Below, piece by piece: positions 46,607 to 59,343 of a DNA stretch of 64,000 nucleotides. Both the position numbers and the translations under genes were made by a program. Under the pieces are notes generated by a model. The model did no database searches. It saw only the letters and a program-made list of their open reading frames with translations, and was not told the DNA's origin. Each line of letters opens with the position of its first letter. Positions within the stretch are counted from its first letter, which is position 1. The stretch covers positions 1,550,001-1,614,000 of the forward strand of contig NC_083645.1 of assembly GCF_963576545.1 (NCBI RefSeq), in the 5' to 3' direction. The stretch is from Limanda limanda (Eukaryota; Chordata; Actinopteri; Pleuronectiformes; Pleuronectidae).

Positions 46607-46614
46607 GTAATAAC

Positions 46615-47132
46615 ATAACAAATCAACATTAACATACATTATTTAACACAAATAATGTCAAAGGTTAATCATATACAAGAAGTCAACTATAAAGTCAAAG
46701 AAAGTAAAAACTAGAACACACGTCTGCACAAAAATGTACGTCCCCTTCCCTCCACCTAGTTTGCAAACCAAAAAAAAGGGTGAAAAAAGAACCTCTTTGT
46801 TGGAGGTTGTAAAAGAAGTATCCATGTTAATCCATTGAAAAAGTCAAAAGTATCTCCTTTCCTAACCACAACTCCTTGACCCCACGGAAAAAGTCATGAG
46901 ATCAAGGTAAAGTGTGAAGGGGTGCACATTGACGGTCTGCCCTGGTGTATCCACAATTGTGGGATGTCATTTTCTCTGCTAAAGGAGATAAGATAGGAGA
47001 AGCTCCTTTCCTTAATATTTTGAGAATTTAAAAAGCTGTAATCATGACAGGCCAACAGTTCCAGGCCATTGTATATATTCTGCTACTCCTGCATACAATA
47101 AAAGTAAATCATAAAATAACCCATTTATTCCT

Positions 47133-47179
<47 letters not shown>

Positions 47180-47530
47180 AATAATTATAATAATTATAAT
47201 CAACCGGTTAGTAAATACTAGATTGGCACTGAGTAAAACACAACCCTTCACCTAGGCCAGAAAGTCTGATGCGTCCATCTGTCTAGTTATTATGATACGA
47301 ATATGAAATGAAAAGACAGTCTGAAAATTAGGGGTGGATTTTGTTTAATCATTACATGGTGCCTGCTTGCTGAGATATACACTGTGCCACAAAGAGTTAG
47401 AGTTAGGATTTTTTTTTTATTTTCTTAAATATTGCAACATGTGTTGTTTGACATTTTAACAGATCTTCCAAAGAATAATTGATTGATCTTGGTAAAATAA
47501 TACATATTCAGAGGCCTGATATTCATGAAT
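46615..47530. other. Unique sequence with ATT microsatellite
   Basis: An ATT trinucleotide run spans 47133-47176 and degenerates into ATA/ATT to about 47200. No gene. Confidence 0.6.
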
Positions 47531-47534
47531 TTGG

Positions 47535-47740
47535 TGCACATCAAATAAAATATCAGGATTTAGCAGATTTAAATGTGGTTTATTTGCCAAAATCAAATGG
47601 GTTCCTACTTGGCCCATGTCCCGTCCTTCCATTAAGTTTCATGAAATTCCGTGCCCAAATGTATTGTGTTATCGTGCTGGAAAACAATCCAACCAACCAA
47701 CAATCCAGCTAGTGAAAACATAACCTCCGTTAAGGGTGTT
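47535..47740 (+). repeat. Divergent teleost dispersed repeat
   Basis: The pattern gggttcctacttggcccatgtcccgtccttcc, then aagtttcatgaaattccgt, then aaccaaccaacaatcc, then gaaaacataacctccgttaaggg, follows a repeat I know from percomorph genomes. It appears related to the fragment at 30383-30455. No coding capacity; class unassigned. Confidence 0.45.
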
Positions 47741-47744
47741 GGCC

Positions 47745-50700
47745 ACTCTTATAGCCGGTTTATTACAGCTCAGATATTCCATGTTCTGATCACACAGTGT
47801 TGTACTATCGAGCAAAAAACCTATGGTGAAAAGGAAGGTAAGTGTTTCATAATTGGGGTTCATTGAACAATTTGTCCTCTCCCCTCTCTTTTGAGAACAA
47901 AACTATTCTTTAAGTGTCCTCTCTGTTATAAGCACCAATGTTTGTGTGTCTTTTCTTGGCTCTGATTGTTTCTTTTGGAGGTTTTGTTTAGGTGAGTTGT
48001 TTGACCTCAAGTGAAACAGGAATAATGTTGCACTGAAACTGAGACAATCCCTGTTTATGTGTCATCAAACTATGTCATACTATTGTGTGCGTGTGTGCAT
48101 GCCTGTGTTTGTGTTTGTGTCTGTGTGTGTGCGATGTGTTTCTGTTTTTGTGTTTTTGTGTTTTTGTGTTTTTGTTTTGCGGTTTCTTAGAAGTCAACTG
48201 AAGAAGCAAGAACATCCACACATATACACACACATACACACACACACATACACACACACAGACAGACAGACACACACACACACACACACTGACAGGACAT
48301 AGGACATTAATGAAGATGAATGTTCTGTGTCTGAGAGTCATGCTATCAGGATGTTAAGAGAGCAGCCATCTTACAGACGTTCACTCCACCCCTTTGTGCA
48401 GACATGCTGCTCTTTTGTAGCCTCAGTCTTTTTCCACCAATAGGGTGCTGGTGCCACTGACTAATGTGTTCCATGCATTTCTCTTGAGACACATGCCAGC
48501 TCTTTGGCACCGATACTAAACTGGTTTTATCTGGAGCAGCTTTTTTGCATCCAAAGAAAACATCTTGAAATGTTCTTCAGATAGTCATCGCCATTCAAGC
48601 CAGAGTATGACTCTTGGGGGCTTTTCTTCTGGCACCATCATCAGGTCAATGTTTGTCCCAAGCTTTTGTTTATGGGTAAAAATTCCTTCAGAAATAATGA
48701 CATTCAACCTCAGCTGTATTATGTGTTTTGTGTTATTAGCAAATGATAGCATGCTGGCACGCGAAACATTATTGCAGAACATCAGACATAGTTTTTCCCC
48801 AAGTTTACTGGTTACTCTATCACCATGTAGTTTGAGCACTGAAGGAAAAAGAGCGTGGGTATTTTCAGGACAACTCCCATACAGAGCCAGAATATTTAAA
48901 CAATATACTCACTCAGGCTTAATGATTGTCTTCAGAAACACCCGGAAGTCAGGCAGTCATCTGTCTGTCACTTCAGCTGATGTGATGTTTTTTTTAGAAC
49001 GCAGCAGTCGGCTTATATTTAATAATTCCCTGGCGTCTCTGCACTTCAGAACAAAGACAGGGTGTGGCATAGGGTTCTGTGTAGGGTACATGTCTACATA
49101 AGGCTACGCCAGAGCGATAGCATAGATTTGATGCAGAAGCATGAATTGGGAAAAAAATAAAGCCCACACATCCAGTATGTTACTTCCATACTATAATATT
49201 TAAAACTTAATAGATCTCTGTCCAAAACAGTGTTTTAGCTTTGTATCAGTAATAGTCCCTGTCCAGAGTAACATACCTTACCAATATTACTGATCAGGAC
49301 AGCAGCACCACCACAACAACAGCGACTATGGATTGAGTCGTGCAGCCAGTCTTTACTTGCTGTGTCTCAATTACTGCAGGTCATCTCCACAGTTTCAGAC
49401 AGAAAGCTGAGAGCTGCATTACCATAGGCTAAACAAACAGCCCATTCCAAACTGACAACATTTAGAGCAGGCACTGCACTAGTACTATAAAGAGGAAAAC
49501 AATAGTTAGAAGTAAAACAAGGGATTTCTTTCTTGGACCAACAATGAGGTGGAACTGTGTTAACAATATTTTGCCTTCACCGCTGGGAATCGAGTCATGG
49601 CATATAAGAACCAGTCAGGAAGCCAGTGCGGCTGACATTATTGTTTACAAACGTCTCAGTTTTTGCCCGTCCAGACTACATCGCTCCCACGTGTTTTTAA
49701 AGCAAAACAGTGCCAACAGTGTTTCCAAACTTGAGGTTTTAGGCACTTGAAAAATCCAGAGTTGTGAATATCAGACATAAACATACCAACATTAATGTGA
49801 AGTGAGTTACAATATGGATGAGTGTATTCTATTTAAATGTGTTTACATATTGTGCATGCTGGCTCACTGGCCTGGCTTACAGGAATTACTGGCCTCAGTG
49901 GCTACAGGACACTGTTGACAGCAGCAACTGCTTTTGTTTTAAACTATTTGAGGGACTTTTTTATTTTGCTGCTTTGTATGTTTAAGGACAGAGGAAGATA
50001 TATGGTGTAAAGATTGAAGCACATTTCTGAATTGTGATTCTGTGCTATATAAATCATGCTTTACGTGACTTAAATTAAAGGTTAGAAGCAGAATTTTACT
50101 TTTTTCCTCAGTATTGGCAGCAGATGATGTGTATTTAAATCAAAACATCATTGGGAATGGGGGGGTTGGGCCAAAAATCTCAGCAGCTGGCCAAATAATT
50201 GTTGAGTTACTGGCAATCATCAAGGACCAAATCAACCCCCTGCAGAGGTATTAAGTTTAAATATTACCAATTTCCTATTTAAAAGACATATTTTCCCTAA
50301 CTATCAGACATCAGGGGATCAGCAGGAGTAAGAAGAGCCATCTGAAGGGATCCACAGTCAACACATACAGGATTTTCTTTCCCCATGCTCTCCGAATCGA
50401 CATGTTCTAGTGCGAGGCAGTGCCATGTTTCTGTGCCTGGATATCCATAGCCACCGTGAGTCTCAGACAGGGTCTCCAGAGCTGAGTGCTGGCTGTGGCG
50501 CTCCAAAATGTCACGTTACTTACATCATTCAAAGCCAATATTTGACTAGCTGCAGTCCCCGAACTCTGTGGCGCTGCAATTTGAGAGTATCAGAGGAGCC
50601 AGAGCTGTTCCCAAAGCAGCACTCCCTCCTTCCTTTCTCCCTCACTCCCTCATCATCATCACTTTTCGTCTTTCTTTCCTCCAAACCGATTTTGCCTCTT

Positions 50701-52010
50701 TTATTTTGTACAAGTCTTCATGTCTGGTGCACAGGGATCCCTTAGGCTTAGAGTGGTTTTCTGCTGAATGTGGCATAAAATACATTGACTTTGTATACCT
50801 CTCTCTCTCTCTCCCTCTCTCTGTGTGTGCGTGTGTGTTAATGTGAGGTCAAAGATCCAAGTCTGTGGCTGAAAACGTTCTCTTGAGGATGAAAAAAAGA
50901 CAGGAAGCGCAGGAGGGAGAGGTGGAGAGTAAGATTGGGGAGAAACACAGACCGAAAGAGAAATCTGAGACTAATCAAACCATGCCTCAAGCACTTTTCT
51001 CCATGTAGCTTGTCTGAAGGAAGTCAATTGTGCAGTTTGAATGCATGTTTACAAATATATAATCTGCACATTAACAATAACACAATGGATGCAATGATTC
51101 AGTTTGGTCTTTTGGTTAAATCTTATTTGAAAAGACAGGTTGTTTTTACTGCTATAGGTAACATAACTGAAGCGTCAACTTCAGAAAAACATATTGTAAT
51201 TGAGACAAACAAAGACAAAATATAGTAACAATTAGCTCCACTTTGACAAGCTACAAATGAAAAGGGGTTTTCAAACTGAACCTGGCTGGTGTGTTCCAGT
51301 TGTTTTATCTGCTGTGAACTAAACATCTGGACTAAGACTGTGGCTCAACTTCTAGTTTCAGATGGGAATGCAAAGACCACAGCATTGTCCCATTATAGAG
51401 TACTCACAACAATATTATAGTAAAACACACAGTCCTGTTTTTACCCCTCATGACACATGAAGTTAGTTGTGACATGTACATAGTCACAACTAACAAAACT
51501 CATATTGTTGTCCTTCTTTGGCTCTTGAGATACAATCATGCATTAGGCCCAGAAAGTGCAGTGTGACACCTCAACAAGCAAACAAAATAATAATTTTGTT
51601 AACAATTGGTTAACTTGGTGAACGTTAACTAAAATAACTTAAAGGAAATTAACTAAGTGGCAACAATATATTAGTATTTTTCAGCTAAATTCTAAATGTG
51701 GAATGGTCCTACAATGATACTTACACAGGAAGAATCACTAATATTCATTCATTAGTCAGTAAATAATTAAATAAGAGTGACTTGGGTATTTAGGGCAATA
51801 TCAATACATGCATCAATAACGTTACTACGTGTGTCCCATTTTTGTATTGAAATGGGGATTGTTATTATGAGCCTATAAGTTAATATCAGCTCTATCTTTA
51901 TGAACAGAAACTATATTGTTATTTTAATTGGACACACAGCTTGAAACAAGGACAATCTAAGATCTCTGGTTAACTTGTTGGAATCTATATTTCTGCTTCC
52001 TTTTCTTGTT
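47745..52010. other. Unique and unassigned sequence
   Basis: CA-rich microsatellites with CAGA units lie at 48218-48292. Segment 48360-49150 may be a degraded repeat: it holds a 178-codon open frame (48565-49101) with no recognisable domain. Segment 49600-49745 has a MITE-like texture but no ends were found. A CT run lies at 50801-50822. No gene was supported. Confidence 0.45.
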
Positions 52011-52014
52011 GACA

Positions 52015-52113
52015 GGGCAGAGGATGTCACATCTCGTTAAAGCCCTATGAGACAAATTGTGATTTATGAATATGGGCTATACAATACAATTTTATTTATT
52101 GATTGATTGATTG
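52015..52113 (-). mobile_element. LINE/SINE-like 3' tail, copy A
   Basis: Read on the + strand it is agccctatgagacaaattgtgatttatgaatatgggctata then attgattgattga. It matches copies B and C and ends in a TGAT-type tail. It is arranged head-to-head with copy B. Confidence 0.7.
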
Positions 52114-52165
52114 ACTACATGTCCACTTCTGTCCTGTTCGTGCAGATGATGCTGCATTTTCTTCA

Positions 52166-52292
52166 ACAATCAATCAAATTTTATTTGTATAGCCCATATT
52201 CACAAATCACAATTTGTCTCATAGGGCTTTAACAAGGTGTGACATCCTCTGTCCTTAACCCTAAACAAGAGTAAGGAAAAACTACTAAAAAG
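52166..52292 (+). mobile_element. LINE/SINE-like 3' tail, copy B (inverted relative to A)
   Basis: The sequence caatcaatcaaattttattt, then tagcccatattcacaaatcacaatttgtctcatagggctttaa, then gtgtgacatcctctgtcc is the reverse complement of copy A over about 100 bases. Further downstream (agtaaggaaaaactactaaaa) it extends beyond what A retains. Confidence 0.7.
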
Positions 52293-52393
52293 CAGGGTAA
52301 CTTACATTATACATATTTCCAATACATCTGTCAAATGTATTTTCTTTAGTGTTTGTTGCACAGTACTTTGTTCCAGGGTGAATGAATTTGGAT

Positions 52394-52461
52394 CAAGCCC
52401 TACGAGACAAATAGTGATTTGTGAATATGGGCTATAATAATAAATGTGATTGATTGATTGA
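52394..52461 (-). mobile_element. LINE/SINE-like 3' tail, copy C
   Basis: The sequence agccctacgagacaaatagtgatttgtgaatatgggctata followed by tgattgattgattg matches copy A in the same orientation, at shorter length. Confidence 0.65.
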
Positions 52462-52554
52462 ATTGGCTTGGTGTGTAAAGGCTTTGACGCTAAAAGATGT
52501 CATCTGCAAAGGTGCTGATCAATGCCAATCTGGAAGCAACACTAAAGCCAGTGT

Positions 52555-52765
52555 GTGTGTACGTGTGTGTGTTGTGTTTCATGTTAGAGTTAGAAGTTAC
52601 CAAGGAATGCATTATTGCAATGAGTGTCCTCATAAAGATAGAAGTGTGTGTGTGTGTGTGTGTGTGTGTGTTGTGTGTGTTGTGTTTCATGTTAAAGTTA
52701 GAACTGACCAAGGAATGCAGTCTGTCAACGAGTGTCCTCACAAAGATACAAGTGTGTGTGGGTGC
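52555..52765 (+). repeat. Two tandem copies of a GT-microsatellite-associated repeat
   Basis: The unit (caaggaatgcattattgcaatgagtgtcctcataaagata then GT repeats) occurs twice, near 52600-52670 and 52709-52765. Each copy runs directly into a GT tract. A relative lies at 56588-56640 (gaacgcattatttcaatgattgtcctcacaactatagag). Confidence 0.6.
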
Positions 52766-52769
52766 GTAG

Positions 52770-54190
<1,421 letters not shown>

Positions 54191-54194
54191 CGTG

Positions 54195-54382
54195 TTATAC
54201 CTGCACTTTTTTTCTTAGACTGTCGCACTGTTTGTATTTTGTATTGTTTTGGTGACTGTTCGTATTGTACTGTTTTGTTTTGTGATGTATATTTTGTGTA
54301 GCACACTGAGAGCCACTTTACTGAGTCAAATTCCCTGTTTGTGCAAACTTACTTGGCCAATAAACATGATTCTGATTCTGAT
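54195..54382 (+). mobile_element. LINE 3' tail (L2-like), heavily 5'-truncated
   Basis: The stretch ends aacttacttggccaataaac then tgattctgattctgat. This matches the common fish L2-type 3' end with a polyadenylation-like AATAAA and a TGATTC hexamer tail. Upstream, tgtcgcactgtttgtattttg fits its 3' UTR. No RT sequence remains. Confidence 0.65.
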
Positions 54383-54384
54383 AC

Positions 54385-56500
54385 TATACGACTTTATATA
54401 TTAATACTACTCCTGAATTTAGAGCACTGATGTTTAGTTAATACTCTGGGGTTGTTTCAGTCTGGATGGACAGAAACATGTCGCCTGTGTTCACTTCTTG
54501 ATTGGTTCTCAGTCACTTCTTGACTGCCAGTGATGAATCCAAAGCATCACGTAACTTACGGTCAATGATCCACCTCGTCATCAGTCCAAGAAAAGAAATG
54601 CATCATTCTACTTTTCACATGTGCTGTTTCTCATTTGTAGTATTTTCTATAAGCAACTTATGCCAGCACACACGTGCTCAGTGTAGACTACCACAGGAAT
54701 GGTCACGTATGTTTCAGTTATGTTCCTATTTCTGATGTTGAGCAAAAACACTTGGGAGTTGGGTTTTATTTTAAAATGACACATCATATAATGGGTAAGA
54801 AATATGAAGGGAGTAGTTCTGCAAGCTCATAAAAACCCTGTCTGACATTTGGCCTGTTTTGCCTGACTTTACAGAAAAACAGAAAGGAGGGTGAGGTCAT
54901 CTGATTTGGGGCCTTTTGACAGAGCTAGGCCAGATGTTTCCCCTGTGCTAAAATAAGCTAAACACATCCTGGACCTAACTGTCCTATACACACAGAGATG
55001 AGTGGTGATTTTCTAGTCTTTGAAAAAATAAGTCCATTTCCAAAAAGTGGGACAAGTGCATTCCTCCAAATGTATCCTACTTATGAACTATAATGAATCT
55101 AATGTCAGGCTATTATTATTTGTGGGCAACAACCAAAAAGCTTTTTCCTTACCAAATTGTTGCTGTGATCCATCTACTTAGCAACCGCATGGCACCAGAA
55201 TGGTCCTCAAATATATGGCCATTAATGACTCTATGTGTATGTGTGTGTGCAGTGAATGACGCACAGGCCTCCTAAAACACAGACGACCATGAGGGAATAT
55301 ACTCAGAACATCTCAAATGGACATGGTGTGTGTCTGTGTGTCTGTGTGTGTGTGTCCAACCTCACACAGACACACACATTTATAGATGTGTCACTTTAGG
55401 CTCACATTAACCTCTGCTCCTTCATCCTGATGTCCTGTCTCACCATCAACCAGATGCTCCTGAGAGCACTGGGGGAGCAGGGATACAGAGGATGTATTAA
55501 ACTGTAACTATATGCAAAAGACCAGTCCTTAATGTGTCCAGTTATATACTATAATATATATATATATATATAATACAATATACACACACAATATAATTTG
55601 GTCTTTGTGAGCAAAGATGACAAATATTTATTTGCGTAGAGAGCGAGGATGTGAGATCAGATCACTGGTCAGTGGAGACACTTGTGGAGACACATTCCAA
55701 TACCAGATGTGAACAGATAAACTCACAGCTGTCTGGTTGTGATCAGATCACCAGAGAGAAAATGTGGTCAATGTCCCACACTTTGTTGAGCCATTCTCCT
55801 CCCTCGGAGGTTTCTATTGTGCATCAGCAGTTCTTCTACCTTTGCTCACCTGCACAATGTTTCTTCTGATTGTATTCTGTGCATTATGGCGTTTACTGAA
55901 CAGCTGATGCATGATTTGCTGTCGTAGTGTTGACATTATAAAACTGTTATTTATCAAAAAAATTGTAGCCTACTCCCCATCAGCAAAGCACAGTTAACTT
56001 ATTAAATATGTGAGGGTATGTGTCATTGATTCAATTGAGAGGGCATGCAGGGATTTACATGCATAAAAGCACAGCATTTTTTTTATGTTTTTGGTGCGTT
56101 TGCTCATTAACAACTGTTTTGTGTGATGGTGGTGAGTGTATCATCCATTGACCCATCATAATATCTGTGCTTTAGGTCGAGTTGTTGTTGGAGCTGATTT
56201 TCCTCTGAGGGAAGAAAGAGACACAGAGACACAGAGAAAGATTAAGAGCTGCAGGGCTCCAGATGAGACTGATTTCCTCAAGAGGAAGAGAGAGGGAGGT
56301 GCAGCCTCTTTGTGTGTGTTCCTTTGAGTGTGTGATGTGGTGCACTGTTATGTCTGTGATGTGGTACATATTCATCTGCATACGCTCTTGTGTGTGTGCA
56401 CATGTCTATCTATCATTTTGTTTCAATACCATCATTGTGAGGACATTTTGACTTTGTGAGGACATTTTGGCTGCATGGTCCTCACACATTCAATGGGCTG
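54385..56500. other. Unique non-coding sequence
   Basis: GT-rich runs at 55325-55356 and a TA run at 55553-55571 are the only repeats I see. No gene. Confidence 0.5.
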
Positions 56501-56515
56501 AGGGTTAATGCTTGG

Positions 56516-56551
56516 TTTTAGGGTTAGGGTTAGGGTTAGGTTAGGGTTAGG
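56516..56551 (+). repeat. Short interstitial TTAGGG tract
   Basis: About five TTAGGG-type units, one shortened to TTAGG, lie inside a longer TTAGG-rich segment. They are followed by the GT-associated repeat that also occurs at 52.6 kb. Confidence 0.8.
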
Positions 56552-56587
56552 CATTTAGTTGTGATGGTTAAGGTTAGGATAAGGTGC

Positions 56588-56677
56588 TAGGGAACGCATT
56601 ATTTCAATGATTGTCCTCACAACTATAGAGACACAAGTGTGTGTGTGTGTGTGCGTGTGTGTGTGTGTGTGTGTGTG
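56588..56677 (+). repeat. GT-microsatellite-associated repeat, third copy
   Basis: The sequence ctagggaacgcattatttcaatgattgtcctcacaactatagagacacaagtg followed by GT repeats is collinear with the two units at 52.6-52.77 kb. Confidence 0.6.
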
Positions 56678-56798
56678 AAAATTGGTCTCCTTATGTCTTC
56701 AATGAGTATATGTGTGGTGTGTGTGCATATGGGCATTTAGTTAGCATGTGTCTAATGTGAATGCTGGTGTACTGGTGGCCTTGCTCGGAAATCACATG

Positions 56799-56814
56799 CA
56801 CACACACACACACA

Positions 56815-56899
<85 letters not shown>
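56799..56899. repeat. CA microsatellite, about 100 bases
   Basis: A CA array with one TACA interruption. Flanking open frames are artefacts. Confidence 0.95.
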
Positions 56900-56900
<1 letters not shown>

Positions 56901-59305
56901 ATGACCACTCTCAGGTTCCTGCCAAGCCGACAGCCCGTTTGCAGGAGGGGAGGGGACTGGATGGCTGCTCAAAGAAAGAAATGAATGATGTGGGAAAGAG
57001 AATAAAATGAGTGGCAGAACGTGAAAAGACAGTTTGCAGAAGAAGGCGGTGGTGGTGGTGGGGGGGGGGGGGGGGTTGTTGACGAGGGTTGGGCCAAATG
57101 GAGAGGAATGAGCGCCGCAGCGAACACACACACACACACATAGGCTAATTAGCTGAGGTGGTGTTTAGACTGAAAAAGAACAAAGCATGCAGCCTCGAGT
57201 TGGCAGGATGAGATGCAGCATGGGCATTTGGCAAAACGTATATGATGATGTTTGATTAATGACATATTGAGATTTTATAGGAAGTGCCTAACTCATATTT
57301 TCTTGAACCTGAATTTGAAAAACTGTCAAGCTCTCAAATAAATTTGATCTCCTACATTTTTGGTTTTCCACTTAATTATGTTTTCTTTAACTTTAACTGA
57401 CAGTGAGTTTTCCTCTCAGAAACAAATTGTCCTCCAACCTAAATAACCTCTGTTACTTGGTCCTACCCTCTATGACACACATCTTATATGTGTTGTTGTA
57501 ATATAAAGAGTGATATATGGTAAGTGTATATCATTGTTCTACTTAACTTAATGTGCAATATGTGTAACTTTCTTTGTTTATCTAGTTCCACTTTTTATTG
57601 GACTTCTTGCATGTGCACAAATGCATAAACATACAAATGTGAGCATCCATGCTTCACAGTACACTTTTTCTAACCATTTAACAGTTGGTCACAGTAAGGG
57701 GTTAAAGAGCCGCATAATGTGAATGCACAACATGTATTGTGTTGCAGTTTTAACAATTACTTAAATAGATTATGAACAAAAATACTCGCAACTGCTTAAG
57801 TCAAGTGGCCCCTTAGTTTCAGTATTTACAGGAGTGGAATTACATTGCATACAATTTCACTATTGACTAATAAATTAATATATTATCTTTGAATGGCACA
57901 GTTAAACCTTTCATTATGCACAGACATGACTGACAGTTTTCGCTGAAACTAACACAAGTCAAGAAAGGAGGCTGTCGCTGGCAGTTTATTTGGGTTGATA
58001 TTGTTCATATTCTTATTTGTAATGTTGTTTACTTGTGTGATGGGACTCCAGGCTTTGGGTGAACTTGAGTGTTCTCGTAGATGTCCCACTCTCTCTCTCC
58101 CCTTACTAATTTCAGCCGTCTGCTGCTTTTAGATGGGATGAGAGAGGCACATGTGATTGGTCATTAATTATTGAACTGTGCCCCGACTCCACCTGCTGAT
58201 TCTCCATTCCTCCCACTGATAATGTATTCAGCCTCTCTTTCATGTTGCTCCAAGCTGTGCCTGGTTTGCACTGCCACCAGTGGTCACCAAAATTACAAGA
58301 TGTGTGCCCGGTCACACTGATGTGCTTACACGTGCCTGCGTTTTCCCAGTTTCATAAAAGAGTATTCCACACTGATGAGAACACTGCCTGCTTTGACCTG
58401 CACTATAGGAGCAAGTTTGCTGTTTTTAACCGTTACTGCAGGGATTACTCGGAAGTGCAACATTCTATTTAAATTTCTGTGAAATTTGTAACTGGCACAT
58501 GTGACGACAAAAATACATTTTAGTGCATGTTCAGCCCACACTGCATGTATTTCCACTGTGTCCCTAGCCTATGCTGCATGCTGCACCTCGATGAGACTAC
58601 AACCTCGACAGGCACACATGACTTGAGAACAGCACATGCAGTAAAACGAAAGCTGCGAGCACAGTGACTTCTCTCATCACTATAGCACTTTATTTCAGCA
58701 CACAACTATTCCACTTCTATCTCTAAAATAATGCATTCATTCACTCATTCGGCAGCACAGATGACTGGACTCCATGATCTAACCCGATGAGTGTGAAATG
58801 TCTTAAAATAACACAGAGAATCTGGCAATACCTTGAAGAAGTTTCACAGATTTGACTGTTTGATACTTCCTCTTACAGTGAGTGAGGAGGCGAAGGTAAA
58901 AGGAGGTCAGTATTGTTGTTTTTTCCCTGGTTTGAAGTAGAGAAAGTAGAGGGAAAGGGGGATCCAAATAGGCTCCACATCAATATTCATCCCGATAAGT
59001 CGCCCACTTTCATCTTTTTTACATTTATGATTCTCGCTCATTTTCCACCACCGCCACCCCCCAACCCAACCTCCATACTTAGTGGGGCGTTCTGTATAAT
59101 GTCTTATAATCCAGGCGGTGAGGTAGGCCACAGTGGAATACAAAGCACTTGAGCTCTCAGTTATCCCAAAAACTGTGAGCTAAAGTTACTGTGCTTGAGG
59201 AAAAGAAAGAAAAACTCACTGCTGGCCTTAAAAACTTGAAACTTCCCCGAACAGAAAACCGATAATGCTAATGTTATCTCTACTGATGTATCCTGTGTGT
59301 GTTTG
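56900..59305. other. Unique sequence with a G16 run
   Basis: A GGT run leads into 16 consecutive G (57060-57075). Otherwise AT-rich unique DNA without recognisable genes. Confidence 0.5.
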
Positions 59306-59307
59306 TG

Positions 59308-59308
<1 letters not shown>

Positions 59309-59342
<34 letters not shown>
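59309..59342 (+). repeat. G homopolymer of 34 bases
   Basis: Thirty-four consecutive G follow a GT-rich stretch. The exact length is uncertain in any assembly. Confidence 0.9.
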
Positions 59343-59343
<1 letters not shown>

